Shown: piece by piece, positions 42,458 to 52,312 of the stretch
Numbering within the stretch: the first letter of the stretch is position 1
How the letters are laid out: each line of letters starts with the position of its first letter
NCBI GenBank assembly: GCA_023389105.1
Contig: JAEWEY010000002.1
Coordinates: forward strand, 1 to 64,000
Source: Pseudomonadota bacterium
Lineage (GTDB): Bacteria; Pseudomonadota; Alphaproteobacteria; Sphingomonadales; Sphingomonadaceae
DNA: 64,000 nt
Direction: 5' to 3'
The notes under the pieces: generated by a model
The model's database searches: none
What the model was told of the DNA's origin: nothing
The model's input: only the letters and a program-made list of their open reading frames with translations
Made by a program: the position numbers and the translations under genes

Positions 42458-43627
42458 CTACGGCGTAGGTGGCTCGGGATGTTTCGCCTTCCATTCCATC
42501 GCGCTGCGGACACGCGCCTCGACCGAGGGGTGGTCGTAGAAAAGGATCTCTTCCAGCTTGCCCGGCCGCGGGTATCGATACTCCGCCGTCTTCACGAGCG
42601 CCGTCGACAGCGCGTCGGGCCGGTTCTCGGTTCGCAGCGAATAGTTGTCCGCGTCGGTCTCCAGTGTCCGGCTGAACGTGTTGAGCAACGGCGCTGCCAA
42701 CAGCCCGAACAGGGAGACCAGGAAGAAGATGATCGGCACGCCGCGCGGGTCGGCGATCGAGGCATTGCTCCTAAACGCCCGCGCGATCCGCGGGAACAGG
42801 CGGTCGGCGAGCCAGAACAGGATCACGGCAAGCACGGAGAAGAACAGGATTCCCCACCAGGTATGCTTGAGGACGTAGTGGCCGATTTCGTGACCGGTGA
42901 CGGCACGCACCTCGTCGAGCGAGGCATTCTTCAGTGCCACGTCGGAAATCGCCACGCGCGCCGTGCTCCCGACACCGCCGGCATTGGCGGTGAAGTTGTT
43001 CGATTGGCGTGAGCCGTTGAACATGAACACGCGCTCCGGCGGAACACCCGCGCGCCCGGCCATCGACACGACGGCGTCGCGGACCTTGCCGGGCGGCACC
43101 GGTTCGTACTTGTTGAACAAAGGCTCTATCAGGATCGGGGACAGGAGCAGGATGAAGGCCATCCCCGCCGCGGCGAGCGCGCCGGACCACAGCCACCAGC
43201 GCTTCCCGGTTCGCCGGATCAACGCATAAACGCCGAGCATGAACAGCGCGGTGAGAAGCGCGCTGATGCCGAGCATGATTGTCGCCTGGCCCAGGAAATC
43301 GCCGAGCGGCTGGGCCGTGCGGCCGTACCCCTTTTCCCGGAAGTAACTGGCGTAGAGTGTCCAGGGCAGTTCGATAATCGCCGAGATGATGACGAACACC
43401 AAAGTCACCAGGAACGCGCGCAGGTTCTTGCGCCGCGGCGCGATACGCTCCTCCAGCCGATCGAGGACGCCGGAGCGGACAATCAGCCAGGTGACAAGCG
43501 CACTGACCAGCAGCCCCCACAGCAACATCCATTCCTTGCCGACGGTATAATCGTGCGCCTTCTGCAACGCCGCCGGTCCAAGACTGTCGATATATCGAGC
43601 GGTGGCCGCGTTCGGATCGAATGCCAT
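42458..43627 (-). CDS. M48-family (Ste24-like) membrane zinc protease
   Basis: A 389-residue protein starting at ATG 43627, which has GGAGG seven bases upstream; a longer frame exists. The zinc-binding motif is HEIGHYVLKH (HExxH), with the third ligand expected in LETDADNYSL. Several membrane helices surround it, including about four in the N-terminal half. The sequence follows the CAAX-prenyl protease 1 (Ste24) type rather than HtpX. Bacterial members are thought to cleave membrane proteins; the substrate is unknown. Confidence 0.85.
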   Translation of the reverse strand: MAFDPNAATARYIDSLGPAALQKAHDYTVGKEWMLLWGLLVSALVTWLIVRSGVLDRLEERIAPRRKNLRAFLVTLVFVIISAIIELPWTLYASYFREKGYGRTAQPLGDFLGQATIMLGISALLTALFMLGVYALIRRTGKRWWLWSGALAAAGMAFILLLSPILIEPLFNKYEPVPPGKVRDAVVSMAGRAGVPPERVFMFNGSRQSNNFTANAGGVGSTARVAISDVALKNASLDEVRAVTGHEIGHYVLKHTWWGILFFSVLAVILFWLADRLFPRIARAFRSNASIADPRGVPIIFFLVSLFGLLAAPLLNTFSRTLETDADNYSLRTENRPDALSTALVKTAEYRYPRPGKLEEILFYDHPSVEARVRSAMEWKAKHPEPPTP

Positions 43628-43716
43628 CGATTGCCTCCCCAACTATACCGGCAGCGTAACAGCCGCCGCTGTTCGCGCAACGGGAACGACTGCGAGCCGC
43701 CGGCGATTGTCTGCCA

Positions 43717-44739
43717 GTGACCGGCAAACCTGCCCCCGCACCAATGGAAGCCCTGCTCGCGACCGAGCTCCCCGACGGCCCGGGCTGGCAGTTCGAGCCC
43801 AAGTGGGACGGCTTCCGCTGCCTCGCGCGGCGCGACGGGGACGAGATCACGCTGACGTCAAAATCGGGCAAGCCGCTCGGGCGCTACTTTCCTGAAGTCG
43901 AAGCCTTTCTCCGGAAGACCAAATTGAAACGCTTTCTCATCGATGGAGAGCTGATCATTCCGCGCGGCGACGAACTTTCATTCGAAGCGCTGCAGATGCG
44001 CTTGCATCCGGCGGAGAGCCGCGTCCGCAAGCTATCGGCGGAAACGCCGGCGGAGCTCATGGTGTTCGATCTGCTCGAACTCGACGGCAGGACCCTGATG
44101 GAATTGCCGCAGTCAGAACGCCGCGACCGGCTCGAGGCCTTCATGAGCAAGAACGCCGGACCGGCCCTGCATCTTTCCCCCATGACTTCCGACCGGGAGG
44201 AGGCGCTGCGCTGGTTAAAGCGGAGCGGCGGCGCGCTAGATGGCGTCATCGCGAAGCGGGCGGACCTGCCCTACCGCTCGGGTGAGCGGGCCATGGTCAA
44301 GGTCAAGCAGCAGCGCACCGCGGACTGCGTCGTCGGCGGCTTTCGCTATGCCGAGAACCAGAAGGTCGTCGGCTCGTTGCTGCTCGGTCTCTATGACGAG
44401 GACGGGCTGTTGCACCACGTTGGGTTCACGTCGGCGATCGCCGCGGACGAGCGTCCCGCGCTGACGAAGAGGCTCGAGAAGCTGATCGAAGCGCCGGGCT
44501 TCACCGGTAACGCGCCGGGTGGCCCGAGCCGCTGGGCCAGCGCGCGCTCCGCCGAATGGCAGCCGCTGAAGCCTGAACTGGTGGTCGAAGTGCGCTACGA
44601 CCAGGTCACCGCGCGCCGTTTCCGCCACGGCACCGGCCTCGTCCGCTGGCGACCCGACAAGGCGCCGCGCCAGTGCACGTTTCAACAACTCGCGCCGGCA
44701 CTGCGCCCGTCCGACCTGAAGGCGATTTTCGGCGCATGA
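43717..44739 (+). CDS. ATP-dependent DNA ligase (LigC-like)
   Basis: A 340-residue ligase starting at GTG 43717. The adenylation motif is EPKWDGFRCLA (Lys nucleophile) near residue 26; motif III is MVFDLLELDG near 115, motif IV DGVIAKRAD near 175 and motif V MVKVKQQRTADCVVGGF near 193. A short OB domain follows. Length and order are those of small stand-alone bacterial ligases, without the Ku-associated polymerase or nuclease domains of LigD. It overlaps the AlkB-like gene by four bases, suggesting shared repair work. Confidence 0.9.
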   Translation: MTGKPAPAPMEALLATELPDGPGWQFEPKWDGFRCLARRDGDEITLTSKSGKPLGRYFPEVEAFLRKTKLKRFLIDGELIIPRGDELSFEALQMRLHPAESRVRKLSAETPAELMVFDLLELDGRTLMELPQSERRDRLEAFMSKNAGPALHLSPMTSDREEALRWLKRSGGALDGVIAKRADLPYRSGERAMVKVKQQRTADCVVGGFRYAENQKVVGSLLLGLYDEDGLLHHVGFTSAIAADERPALTKRLEKLIEAPGFTGNAPGGPSRWASARSAEWQPLKPELVVEVRYDQVTARRFRHGTGLVRWRPDKAPRQCTFQQLAPALRPSDLKAIFGA

Positions 44740-45314
44740 ACCTGCTGTTCGACACGCCACTGATAGAGGGCCTCAACTATCGCGCTGATGCCGTCAGCGG
44801 TGCGGAGCAGGAAGCCTTGCTGCGCCATCTGTTGGACCTCGACGTGACGCCGTTCCGCTTCCAGGGTTGGCTCGGCAATCGCAAGACGCACAGCTTCGGA
44901 TGGCGTTACGATTTCGACGACGCGAGCTTCGCGCGCACCGAGCCCATTCCCGATTGGCTTCAGCCGCTGCGGGATTGCGCCGCCCACATTGCGGGATGCG
45001 ACCCGGAGGACTTCGTTCACGCACTCGTCGCGCGTTACGATCCCGGTGCCGGTATCGGCTGGCACCGCGACCGCGACGTGTTCGACAAGGTCGTCGGTTT
45101 CTCTTTCGCGTCCGATGCGGTTCTTCGCTTTCGTCAGCGAGTAGCGGCCAGCTTCAGGCGCGTGCGCCTCGAGGTCGAGCCGGGCTCCGCCTATCTGCTG
45201 TCCGGCGCAGCGCGATACGATTGGGAGCACAGCATCGCGCCCCGGGATCAGCTCCGCTTCTCCGTCACCTTCCGCACCCTGTCCGGCAAAGGCCGACGGG
45301 TGGCCGCGGCCTAG
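44736..45314 (+). CDS. AlkB-like 2-oxoglutarate/Fe(II) oxygenase
   Basis: A 192-residue protein starting at ATG 44736, which overlaps the ligase stop. The 2OG-Fe(II) oxygenase signature is complete: WHRDRDVF gives the H-x-D pair, EHSIAPRDQLRFSVTFR gives the distal His and the Arg that binds 2-oxoglutarate. It belongs with the AlkB family, which repairs alkylated bases by oxidation, though some members act on other substrates. The pairing with a DNA ligase favours DNA repair. Confidence 0.85.
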   Translation: MNLLFDTPLIEGLNYRADAVSGAEQEALLRHLLDLDVTPFRFQGWLGNRKTHSFGWRYDFDDASFARTEPIPDWLQPLRDCAAHIAGCDPEDFVHALVARYDPGAGIGWHRDRDVFDKVVGFSFASDAVLRFRQRVAASFRRVRLEVEPGSAYLLSGAARYDWEHSIAPRDQLRFSVTFRTLSGKGRRVAAA

Positions 45315-46813
45315 CCCGCGGGTCGAGCACGTGTCGGGTGCCGCAGCCAGAGCGACAACTGCCCGCGATCCGCGACCCTGACGAAACCCGCAGCGGCCGC
45401 GGCTTGCTCCAGGCGGCGCTCGAGTGCCACATCACCGCTGGCCAATGACGAAGGTGCATCGAACACGAATGCCCCCGGCGGCGACTGGCGCAACCACGCG
45501 TCATCGTCCTCGTCCAGCAGCTTCCACGCGCGCGCATCGTGAAGGTCCGTCAGCCGTTCCGATCGGTATAGGAACGGGCCCGCGGCAAAGCGCGGGTCGA
45601 GCGCGCGGTCGGTATCGGTGAACAGCTCGGGCCGCAACGTAGCGATCGGGCCTGTTGGCCGGGCGGCATCGATGAGCGCATCCATCGACGTCGCATCCCG
45701 CGCATCGGCGAAGACCGGCAGTTCGCGCGCCCGCCAGTCCGCCGCGGCGGCTTGCACGGTCGGCGCCCAACCAACGATGGCGAAGACCGGCAGCAGCGCC
45801 GCGCACGGCCGCCGCGTGCCGAGCTTGTCCAGCACGTAGCCGAGCGCGATGAAGATTGGCGGGATCGCCGGCAGCCAATATTGCCGTTGCATCGGTGTCG
45901 GCAGGAACGCCGCGAGAAGTCCGGCGGCCAGCATGGTGATCAAGATCACGCGCCGCGGCCCGACCAGGCGGGTGAAGCCCAGGGCGCCAGCACCAACGCC
46001 GACGCAGGCAAGAGCAATGAGCGCCGTCCCGTCGAATCCGTAGCGCAGGAAGTCCGCGCTTCGGCCCGCCAACGTCAGCCGGTAAGCCTGACCCGTTTCC
46101 ACGTACCATTGCCGGGGCGCATCGACGGCATAGCGAAAGACCTCGAACAGGAAGGCGCCCGGCGCCAGCATCGCCAGCGCGGCGACTAGGATGACAGGCG
46201 GCGCAAAGCCGGTCACCAGAGCGCCCAGCGGCAGGCGGCGACGAACATCCGCGGGTCCTACGATGGCCAGGCCAAGCAGGGCGGCAGCGGGCAGCGCGTA
46301 GCTGATCTTGGCGGCGGCCGCCGCGCCCAGCAGCAGCCCGATGAACATGGTCCGCAACCGGCTCGGCGGTGACAGCAATTGCCACAGTGCGCCCGCGAAA
46401 CAGGCGAAGGGCAGCGCATCATTGCGCGCCACGCTCGCCACGTAGATCAGCGGCGCCGTGGAGATCATCGCCAGCGTGGCAATCGTCGCGCTGCGCCGCG
46501 TGATGGATGCCGCCCGCATGGCCTGCCAAGCAAACCATACGCCCGCCGTCATCAACGCGGCATTGACGAGCCGCTCGACAAGCAACAGTCGCTCCTCGGC
46601 CAGCCAAGCGAGCGGGGCGAAGAGCAGCGGCTGCAGCGGCGTCTGCAAATAGGCGAAATCGCGATAGGGGAGGCCCGATCGCGCCAGCCACGACGCGGCA
46701 ACATACTGGCTCTCGTCGTGATTGATCTGCGTAAGCAATGCCGATGCGGCAAAGATGGCAAACAGCAGGGCGAACGGCCCGGCGTTCTGCGAAAGCCTGA
46801 TTGCCCGGCTCAT
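45311..46813 (-). CDS. GT39-like membrane glycosyltransferase
   Basis: A 500-residue membrane protein with about ten helices. Start ATG 46813 overlaps the hutG stop by four bases. The first loop (LLTQINHDESQYVAASWLAR with DE) is the acidic catalytic loop usual for the ArnT/PMT-type (GT39, GT-C) family, followed by GLPYRDFAYLQTPL. The C-terminal 130 residues are soluble. It probably transfers a sugar from a lipid-linked donor on the periplasmic face. No neighbouring polysaccharide gene explains the target. Confidence 0.7.
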   Translation of the reverse strand: MSRAIRLSQNAGPFALLFAIFAASALLTQINHDESQYVAASWLARSGLPYRDFAYLQTPLQPLLFAPLAWLAEERLLLVERLVNAALMTAGVWFAWQAMRAASITRRSATIATLAMISTAPLIYVASVARNDALPFACFAGALWQLLSPPSRLRTMFIGLLLGAAAAAKISYALPAAALLGLAIVGPADVRRRLPLGALVTGFAPPVILVAALAMLAPGAFLFEVFRYAVDAPRQWYVETGQAYRLTLAGRSADFLRYGFDGTALIALACVGVGAGALGFTRLVGPRRVILITMLAAGLLAAFLPTPMQRQYWLPAIPPIFIALGYVLDKLGTRRPCAALLPVFAIVGWAPTVQAAAADWRARELPVFADARDATSMDALIDAARPTGPIATLRPELFTDTDRALDPRFAAGPFLYRSERLTDLHDARAWKLLDEDDDAWLRQSPPGAFVFDAPSSLASGDVALERRLEQAAAAAGFVRVADRGQLSLWLRHPTRARPAG

Positions 46814-47694
46814 GGCCGCTGCTCGAAACCCGCCAAGCACTCCGCGACCCATCGCGCCGCCGTCAGGGCACTAAGATCGGTCTGGTCAAGCGGCGGGTCC
46901 CATTCGGTGAGGTCGATCACCCGCACTCGGGGATCGACCGCCAGACGCCGGACTGCCGCGAAAAAATCATGCGCGGCCATTCCGCCCGGCCGCGCGCCCG
47001 GTGCTCCGGGGAACTGCGAGCGGTCGATCACGTCGATGTCACAATCGATGAACAGCGCGTCGCAATGCGCGAGGTGTTTCAGGGCCCGTTCGATTACCGG
47101 CCGGATCGCGTGGCGCCGGACTTCCTCGACAGTCACCACCAGATTGCCCGCTGCCAGCGCGTCCTCGTGCATCTTGCGGCTGTTGGCGAAGCTGGCGAGG
47201 CCGATCTGCGCAATGTTGCGGCCCGGCAGGCCGTCTTCGATCAGTGCGCGCACGGGATTGCCGTTGCTCAGGCCCTCGCGCGTTTCCCGCATGTCGAAGT
47301 GCGCGTCGAGCGTGATCAACCCAACCTTGTCGAGCGGCAGGCCAAGGCCATGCACACCCGGGCGAGTGATTGCATTGTTCCCGCCGACCAGCAACGTCAG
47401 TTCGTGCAACGACACGCTGTAGCGCACCGCCTTGGCGATCAGCGGGGTCGCTTCCTCGATCGACAGGCCGGCGATCTCGACATCCCCACGGTCGGCGATG
47501 TCGCTGTCGAGTTCGTTCTGGGTCTCGACGGCGTATCGCCCGATCCGCCGCAGCGTTTGACGCAGCATGGCTGGCGCCAGATCACATTGGCCAGCGGCGA
47601 CCGATCCCGCCGCCAGCGGCGCGCCGACCAGGCCGACCGGCGCTTTGGTCTCGATGCCGACGATCAGGTCCGATAAGTTGGGCCAGCCTGCCAT
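46810..47694 (-). CDS. hutG: Formimidoylglutamase, arginase family (histidine degradation)
   Basis: Last step of histidine breakdown, releasing glutamate from formiminoglutamate. 294 residues from ATG 47694 (MAGWPNLSDLIVG); the open frame runs further but reaches into hutI sequence. The ureohydrolase metal motifs are GGNNAI, LDAHFDMRE (D-A-H-x-D) and IDCDIDVID (D-x-D-x-x-D). It is divergent from hutI with a gap of 40 bp. It overlaps the membrane glycosyltransferase gene. Other arginase-family substrates are possible, but the neighbours point to hut. Confidence 0.85.
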   Translation of the reverse strand: MAGWPNLSDLIVGIETKAPVGLVGAPLAAGSVAAGQCDLAPAMLRQTLRRIGRYAVETQNELDSDIADRGDVEIAGLSIEEATPLIAKAVRYSVSLHELTLLVGGNNAITRPGVHGLGLPLDKVGLITLDAHFDMRETREGLSNGNPVRALIEDGLPGRNIAQIGLASFANSRKMHEDALAAGNLVVTVEEVRRHAIRPVIERALKHLAHCDALFIDCDIDVIDRSQFPGAPGARPGGMAAHDFFAAVRRLAVDPRVRVIDLTEWDPPLDQTDLSALTAARWVAECLAGFEQRP

Positions 47695-47734
47695 GGCTGG
47701 ACCGTAGCAAGCCCGCTCGCCTAAAGCCAAAACC

Positions 47735-48937
47735 ATGTGGGACCGGCTGCTCGTCGATTGCAGGATTGCGACGTTCGAAGGCGGCGGTCTCGGAACCGTC
47801 GAGAACGGCGCGATCGGCATCGCCGACGGCAAGATCGTCCGCGTCGGCAAGCGCACCGAACTGGCGGGCTTTCGCGCGAAGGAAGTCGTGGCGCTCGGCG
47901 GTGCGTGGGTCACGCCCGGCTTGATCGATTGTCATACGCACCTGATCTTCGGCGGCACGCGCGCCGACGAACATGCCATGCGCCGTGCCGGCGCGAGCTA
48001 TGAGGAGATTGCGGCCGCAGGCGGGGGCATTGCTTCGACCGTCAAGCGCACCGCCACGGCATCTGACGACCAGCTGCTCGAACAGAGCCGGCGGCGGTTG
48101 CACGCGCTAATGCGTGGCGGCTGCACCACCATCGAGATCAAGTCGGGCTACGGCCTCAATACGGACAGCGAACTCCGCTTGCTTCGGCTCACGGCACAAC
48201 TCGGTGAGGGCGAAACGGTCCGCATTGTTCCAACGTTGTTGGCCCTTCACGCGCTGCCCGCGGACCAGCGCGATCGCCGCGCGCACTACGTCGGTGAGAT
48301 CGTTGACAAGCTCATCCCTGCGGCGGCTGGACAGCGCATCGCCAGCAGCGTCGATGCCTTCTGCGAAGGCATGGCCTTCACGCCCGGAGAGGTCGAACGA
48401 CTGTTCAAGGCGGCCGCGCATCATGGCCTGCCGGTTCGGCTGCATGCCGAGCAATTGTCCAATCAGCGCGGGGCCGAGCTAGCCTCGCGCTACCGGGCCC
48501 TGTCCGCTGATCACCTCGAGCATCTGGACGATGCCGGGGCCAAGGCCATGGCCGCAGCCGGCACTGTCGCTGTGCTGCTCCCGGGCGCCTTCTACGCGCT
48601 GCAGGAAGAGCGGAAGCCGCCGGTGGACCTCCTCCGCAAGCACAACGTGCCGATGGCGGTGGCGACCGACTGCAATCCCGGCACCTCGCCGCTGCTGTCG
48701 CCGTCGCTGGCGATCAACATGGCCTGCACCCTGTTCGGCCTGACGCCGGAGGAAGCGATCGCCGGCATGACCATCAACGCCGCCCGCGCGCTGGGCCTTG
48801 CGCACAGCATCGGCAGCATCGCCGCGGGCAAGCAGGCGGACCTGTGCGTGTGGGAGGTCGAAAGCCTCGCGGAGCTTGGCTACTGGATCGGGCTGCCGGG
48901 GCCTGCCCGCCGCATTTACAATGGAGCCGACAGCTGA
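47735..48937 (+). CDS. hutI: Imidazolonepropionase
   Basis: Hydrolyses imidazolone-5-propionate to formiminoglutamate. 400 residues, normal length, amidohydrolase fold. The first metal motif is TPGLIDCHTHLIFGGTRADE near residue 65, with GSYGLNTDSE-type later loops (EIKSGYGLNTDSE), LHAEQLSNQRG and the metal Asp in ATDCNPGTSP. It is the first gene of hutI-hutU-hutH. Its stop overlaps the likely CTG start of hutU. Confidence 0.95.
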   Translation: MWDRLLVDCRIATFEGGGLGTVENGAIGIADGKIVRVGKRTELAGFRAKEVVALGGAWVTPGLIDCHTHLIFGGTRADEHAMRRAGASYEEIAAAGGGIASTVKRTATASDDQLLEQSRRRLHALMRGGCTTIEIKSGYGLNTDSELRLLRLTAQLGEGETVRIVPTLLALHALPADQRDRRAHYVGEIVDKLIPAAAGQRIASSVDAFCEGMAFTPGEVERLFKAAAHHGLPVRLHAEQLSNQRGAELASRYRALSADHLEHLDDAGAKAMAAAGTVAVLLPGAFYALQEERKPPVDLLRKHNVPMAVATDCNPGTSPLLSPSLAINMACTLFGLTPEEAIAGMTINAARALGLAHSIGSIAAGKQADLCVWEVESLAELGYWIGLPGPARRIYNGADS

Positions 48938-50598
48938 TACCCGACCGACGCGATAACAGCCGCCACATCCGCGCCCGCCGCGGCAGCGAGATCAAGGCCA
49001 AGCACTGGACCACTGAAGCCGCGGTGCGGATGCTGATGAACAACCTCGACGACGAGGTTGCCGAGGATCCGCAGAGCCTTGTCGTCTATGGCGGCATCGG
49101 CCGCGCTGCGCGCAACTGGGCCTGCTTCGACAAGATCGTCGAAACGCTTGAACGGCTGGAACAGGACCAGACCTTGCTGGTGCAGTCGGGCAAGCCGGTC
49201 GGCGTCTTCCGCACCCACGCCGACGCGCCGCGCGTGCTGATCGCCAACTCGAACCTCGTGCCTAAATGGGCGACCTGGGAGAAATTCAACGAGCTCGATC
49301 GCGCCGGGCTTATGATGTACGGCCAGATGACTGCCGGCAGCTGGATCTACATCGGCACGCAGGGCATCGTTCAGGGCACATACGAGACCTTCGCCGAGAT
49401 GGGCCGCCAGCATTATGGCGGCGACCTCAAGGGTAAGTGGATCCTGACCGCGGGCCTTGGCGGAATGGGCGGCGCGCAGCCGCTCGCGGCCGTGATGGCC
49501 GGAGCCCACTGCATCGCGATCGAAGTGCAGGAAAGCTCGATCGAGAAGCGGCTCGCGACCCGCTACCTCGACTATCGCGCAACCAGCATCGATGAGGCGC
49601 TCGACATCATCGCCAAGGCCTCGGAGCCGGTCAGCGTCGGCTTGCTCGGCAATGCCGCGGAAATCCTACCGGAGATGCTGGCACGCGGCATCCGCCCCGA
49701 TGCGCTGACCGACCAGACCAGCGCGCATGACCCCGCCAACGGTTACTGCCCAATGGGCTGGAGCGTCGCGAAGTGGCAGGAAATGCGCGAGCGCGATCCC
49801 GCCGCGGTAGCTGAAGCGGCGCGAATCTCCATGGCGCGCCACGTCGAGGCGATGCTGTCCTACCGCGAAGTCGGCGTGCCTACCTTCGACTACGGCAACA
49901 ACATCCGCCAGGAAGCAGTGGACATGGGCGTTACCCACGCCTTCGACTTCCCAGGCTTCGTGCCCGCCTACGTTCGTCCGCTATTCTGTCGCGGCATCGG
50001 CCCGTTCCGCTGGGCGGCGCTCAGTGGCGATCCGGAGGACATCTACCGCACCGACCAGCGGGTGAAGGAACTGATCCCCGACGATCCGCACCTGCATCGC
50101 TGGCTCGACATGGCGCGTGAGCGCATCGCCTTTCAGGGGCTACCCGCGCGCATCTGCTGGGTCGGTCTCGGCCAGCGCCACCGCCTCGGCCTCGCCTTTA
50201 ACGAGATGGTCCGCAACGGCGAAGTGTCCGCGCCGATCGTCATCGGCCGCGACCACCTCGACAGCGGCAGCGTCGCCTCCCCCAACCGTGAGACGGAGAG
50301 CATGCAGGACGGCAGCGACGTCGTCAGCGACTGGCCACTGCTTAACGCCTTGCTCAACACCGCCAGCGGCGCGACCTGGGTCTCGCTCCACCACGGCGGG
50401 GGCGTCGGCATGGGCTATTCGCAGCACAGCGGAATGGTGATCGTCGCCGACGGCACCGACGACGCTGCCCGGCGGCTGGAGCGGGTGTTGTGGAACGACC
50501 CCGGCACCGGCGTCATGCGCCACGCCGACGCAGGGTATCAGATCGCAATCGACTGCGCGCGGGAGCAGGGGCTCGATTTGCCGATGGTTGGCGCATGA
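48934..50598 (+). CDS. hutU: Urocanate hydratase, likely CTG start
   Basis: Converts urocanate to imidazolone propionate using tightly bound NAD+. About 554 residues. Family marks: EAAVRMLMNNLDDEVAEDP and VVYGGIGRAARNW near the N-terminus, ILTAGLGGMGGAQPLA (NAD-binding), FCRGIGPFRW with the active-site Cys, and FQGLPARICWVGLGQR near 410. No ATG, GTG or TTG start gives the usual N-terminus. The in-frame CTG at 48934, with GGAG seven bases upstream and overlapping the hutI stop, does; the only other in-frame start is far upstream inside hutI. It overlaps hutH by four bases. Confidence 0.9.
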   Translation: MIPDRRDNSRHIRARRGSEIKAKHWTTEAAVRMLMNNLDDEVAEDPQSLVVYGGIGRAARNWACFDKIVETLERLEQDQTLLVQSGKPVGVFRTHADAPRVLIANSNLVPKWATWEKFNELDRAGLMMYGQMTAGSWIYIGTQGIVQGTYETFAEMGRQHYGGDLKGKWILTAGLGGMGGAQPLAAVMAGAHCIAIEVQESSIEKRLATRYLDYRATSIDEALDIIAKASEPVSVGLLGNAAEILPEMLARGIRPDALTDQTSAHDPANGYCPMGWSVAKWQEMRERDPAAVAEAARISMARHVEAMLSYREVGVPTFDYGNNIRQEAVDMGVTHAFDFPGFVPAYVRPLFCRGIGPFRWAALSGDPEDIYRTDQRVKELIPDDPHLHRWLDMARERIAFQGLPARICWVGLGQRHRLGLAFNEMVRNGEVSAPIVIGRDHLDSGSVASPNRETESMQDGSDVVSDWPLLNALLNTASGATWVSLHHGGGVGMGYSQHSGMVIVADGTDDAARRLERVLWNDPGTGVMRHADAGYQIAIDCAREQGLDLPMVGA

Positions 50599-52103
50599 AA
50601 CTCGACCCGCGCGATATCTCACTCGACACCCTGCGCCAGCTGTGGGCCGGCGCTGAAGCCAGTCTTGATGATGCATCAATGTCGCGGATTGCCGACGCAG
50701 CGGCGTCGGTCGAACGCATCGTCGCCGGCGGTGAGACCGTCTACGGCATCAACACCGGGTTCGGCCTGCTCGCCAATACCCGCATTCCCGCGGACCGGCT
50801 GGCGGAGCTTCAGACCAACCTGATCCTCTCGCACAGCGCTGGCCTTGGCGAGCCGCTTCCGCGCCCCGTCGTCCGGCTGATGATTATCCTCAAGCTGCTC
50901 GGCCTCGGCCGCGGCTACTCCGGGGTCCGCCACGAGGTCATCGCCGCGCTGCAACGGCTGCTCGACGCCAACGCCATGCCGGTCATCCCGTCGCAGGGGA
51001 GCGTCGGCGCGTCGGGCGACCTAGCGCCGCTCGCGCATCTCGTCGCGGCTTTGATGGGCTACGGCCGCATCGATTGCGCGGGAGAGATTGTCGGCTCCGC
51101 GGCCGCGCTGGAACGGCTTGGTCTCGGGCCCCTGCGGCTTGGTCCGAAGGAAGGCCTTGCGCTCATCAACGGCACCCAGGCCAGCACCGCGCTGGCGCTC
51201 GATGCCCTGTTCCACGGGGAACGCGTGTTTGCTGCCGCCGTCGCGTCCGGCGCGATGTCGGTCGACGCGCTGAAGGGCAGCGTGAAGCCGTTCGACCCGC
51301 GCATTTCGGAACTGCGCGGCCAGCCCGGCCAAATCCGCGTTGCCGCCGCGATCCGTGGTCTCCTCGATGGCAGCGAGATCCTGACCAGCCACGTTGCCTG
51401 TGATCGCGTGCAGGACCCCTACAGCTTCCGCTGCCAGCCGCAGGTCATGGGCGCCGCGCTCGACCTGCTGCATAATGCCGCGCGCACGCTGATGATTGAG
51501 GCTGCGGCGGTCACCGACAACCCGATCCTCTTCTGTGACGATGAGGATTGTGTCATTTCCGGCGGGAATTTCCATGCGCAGCCCGTCGCCTTCGCCGCCG
51601 ACACCATTGCCATGGCGCTGTGCGAAGTCGGCTCCATTGCCGAGCGGCGCATCAGCGTCCTCGTCGATCCGAAAATGAGCGGCCTGCCGGCATTCCTTAC
51701 CCGCGATTCGGGCGTCAATTCGGGGCTAATGATCCCGCAGGTCACCGCGGCGGCGCTGGTCAGCGAGAACAAAAGTCTCGCGTTCCCCGCCAGCGTCGAC
51801 TCCATCCCCACTTCAGCGGGGCAGGAGGACCATGTCTCAATGGCCCCGATCGCCGCCCGCAAAGCGCAGCAGATCGCGCGCAATGCGGCGGGCGTGATCG
51901 CCGTCGAATTGATGGCCGCCGCGGAGGGGCTGGATTACCACGCGCCGCTGAAGACCTCGCCGAAATTGGCCGAAATTCACGCCACGGTCCGCGCGCGCTC
52001 GCCCGAGTTCACCGCTGACCGCTATTGGGCCGACGAGATGGCAGCACTGCAGGCTGCGGTCTTAGCGGGCACCATTGCCGCAGACGGCGTGACACTCAGC
52101 TGA
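50595..52103 (+). CDS. hutH: Histidine ammonia-lyase
   Basis: Removes ammonia from histidine to give urocanate, the first step of the pathway. 502 residues from ATG 50595, overlapping the hutU stop. The MIO cofactor forms from Ala-Ser-Gly in SQGSVGASGDLAPLAHL near residue 140. Also typical: INTGFGLLANTRIPADRL near the N-terminus, EGLALINGTQAS and QEDHVSMAPIAARKA. Third gene of hutIUH. Confidence 0.95.
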   Translation: MKLDPRDISLDTLRQLWAGAEASLDDASMSRIADAAASVERIVAGGETVYGINTGFGLLANTRIPADRLAELQTNLILSHSAGLGEPLPRPVVRLMIILKLLGLGRGYSGVRHEVIAALQRLLDANAMPVIPSQGSVGASGDLAPLAHLVAALMGYGRIDCAGEIVGSAAALERLGLGPLRLGPKEGLALINGTQASTALALDALFHGERVFAAAVASGAMSVDALKGSVKPFDPRISELRGQPGQIRVAAAIRGLLDGSEILTSHVACDRVQDPYSFRCQPQVMGAALDLLHNAARTLMIEAAAVTDNPILFCDDEDCVISGGNFHAQPVAFAADTIAMALCEVGSIAERRISVLVDPKMSGLPAFLTRDSGVNSGLMIPQVTAAALVSENKSLAFPASVDSIPTSAGQEDHVSMAPIAARKAQQIARNAAGVIAVELMAAAEGLDYHAPLKTSPKLAEIHATVRARSPEFTADRYWADEMAALQAAVLAGTIAADGVTLS

Positions 52104-52135
52104 TACAGTCGAGCGGCCGAGTCCCGGAGGCGAAG

Positions 52136-52306
52136 ATGAATGAACATGCGCGCGATTTCGAAATCGACCATATGCGCCAGCTCAAAGCCGTGCAGTTCGA
52201 CATAATTGCGGACCAGATTCGCAAACTCGGCGGTCTGCGCGACGAGGGCCTGCTGACCGAGGAAGAATTCAGCGCAAAGAAAGCGGATCTGCTCTCACAG
52301 ATATGA
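52136..52306 (+). CDS. Small SHOCT-like domain protein
   Basis: A 56-residue protein; CGGAGG lies ten bases before the ATG at 52136. The C-terminal half (IRKLGGLRDEGLLTEEEFSA and KKADLLSQI) is the short helical SHOCT motif, which follows many bacterial proteins and probably mediates oligomerisation. The first half is a charged helix. It lies 32 bp after hutH and may be cotranscribed; function unknown. Confidence 0.65.
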   Translation: MNEHARDFEIDHMRQLKAVQFDIIADQIRKLGGLRDEGLLTEEEFSAKKADLLSQI

Positions 52307-52312
52307 CCCCAC

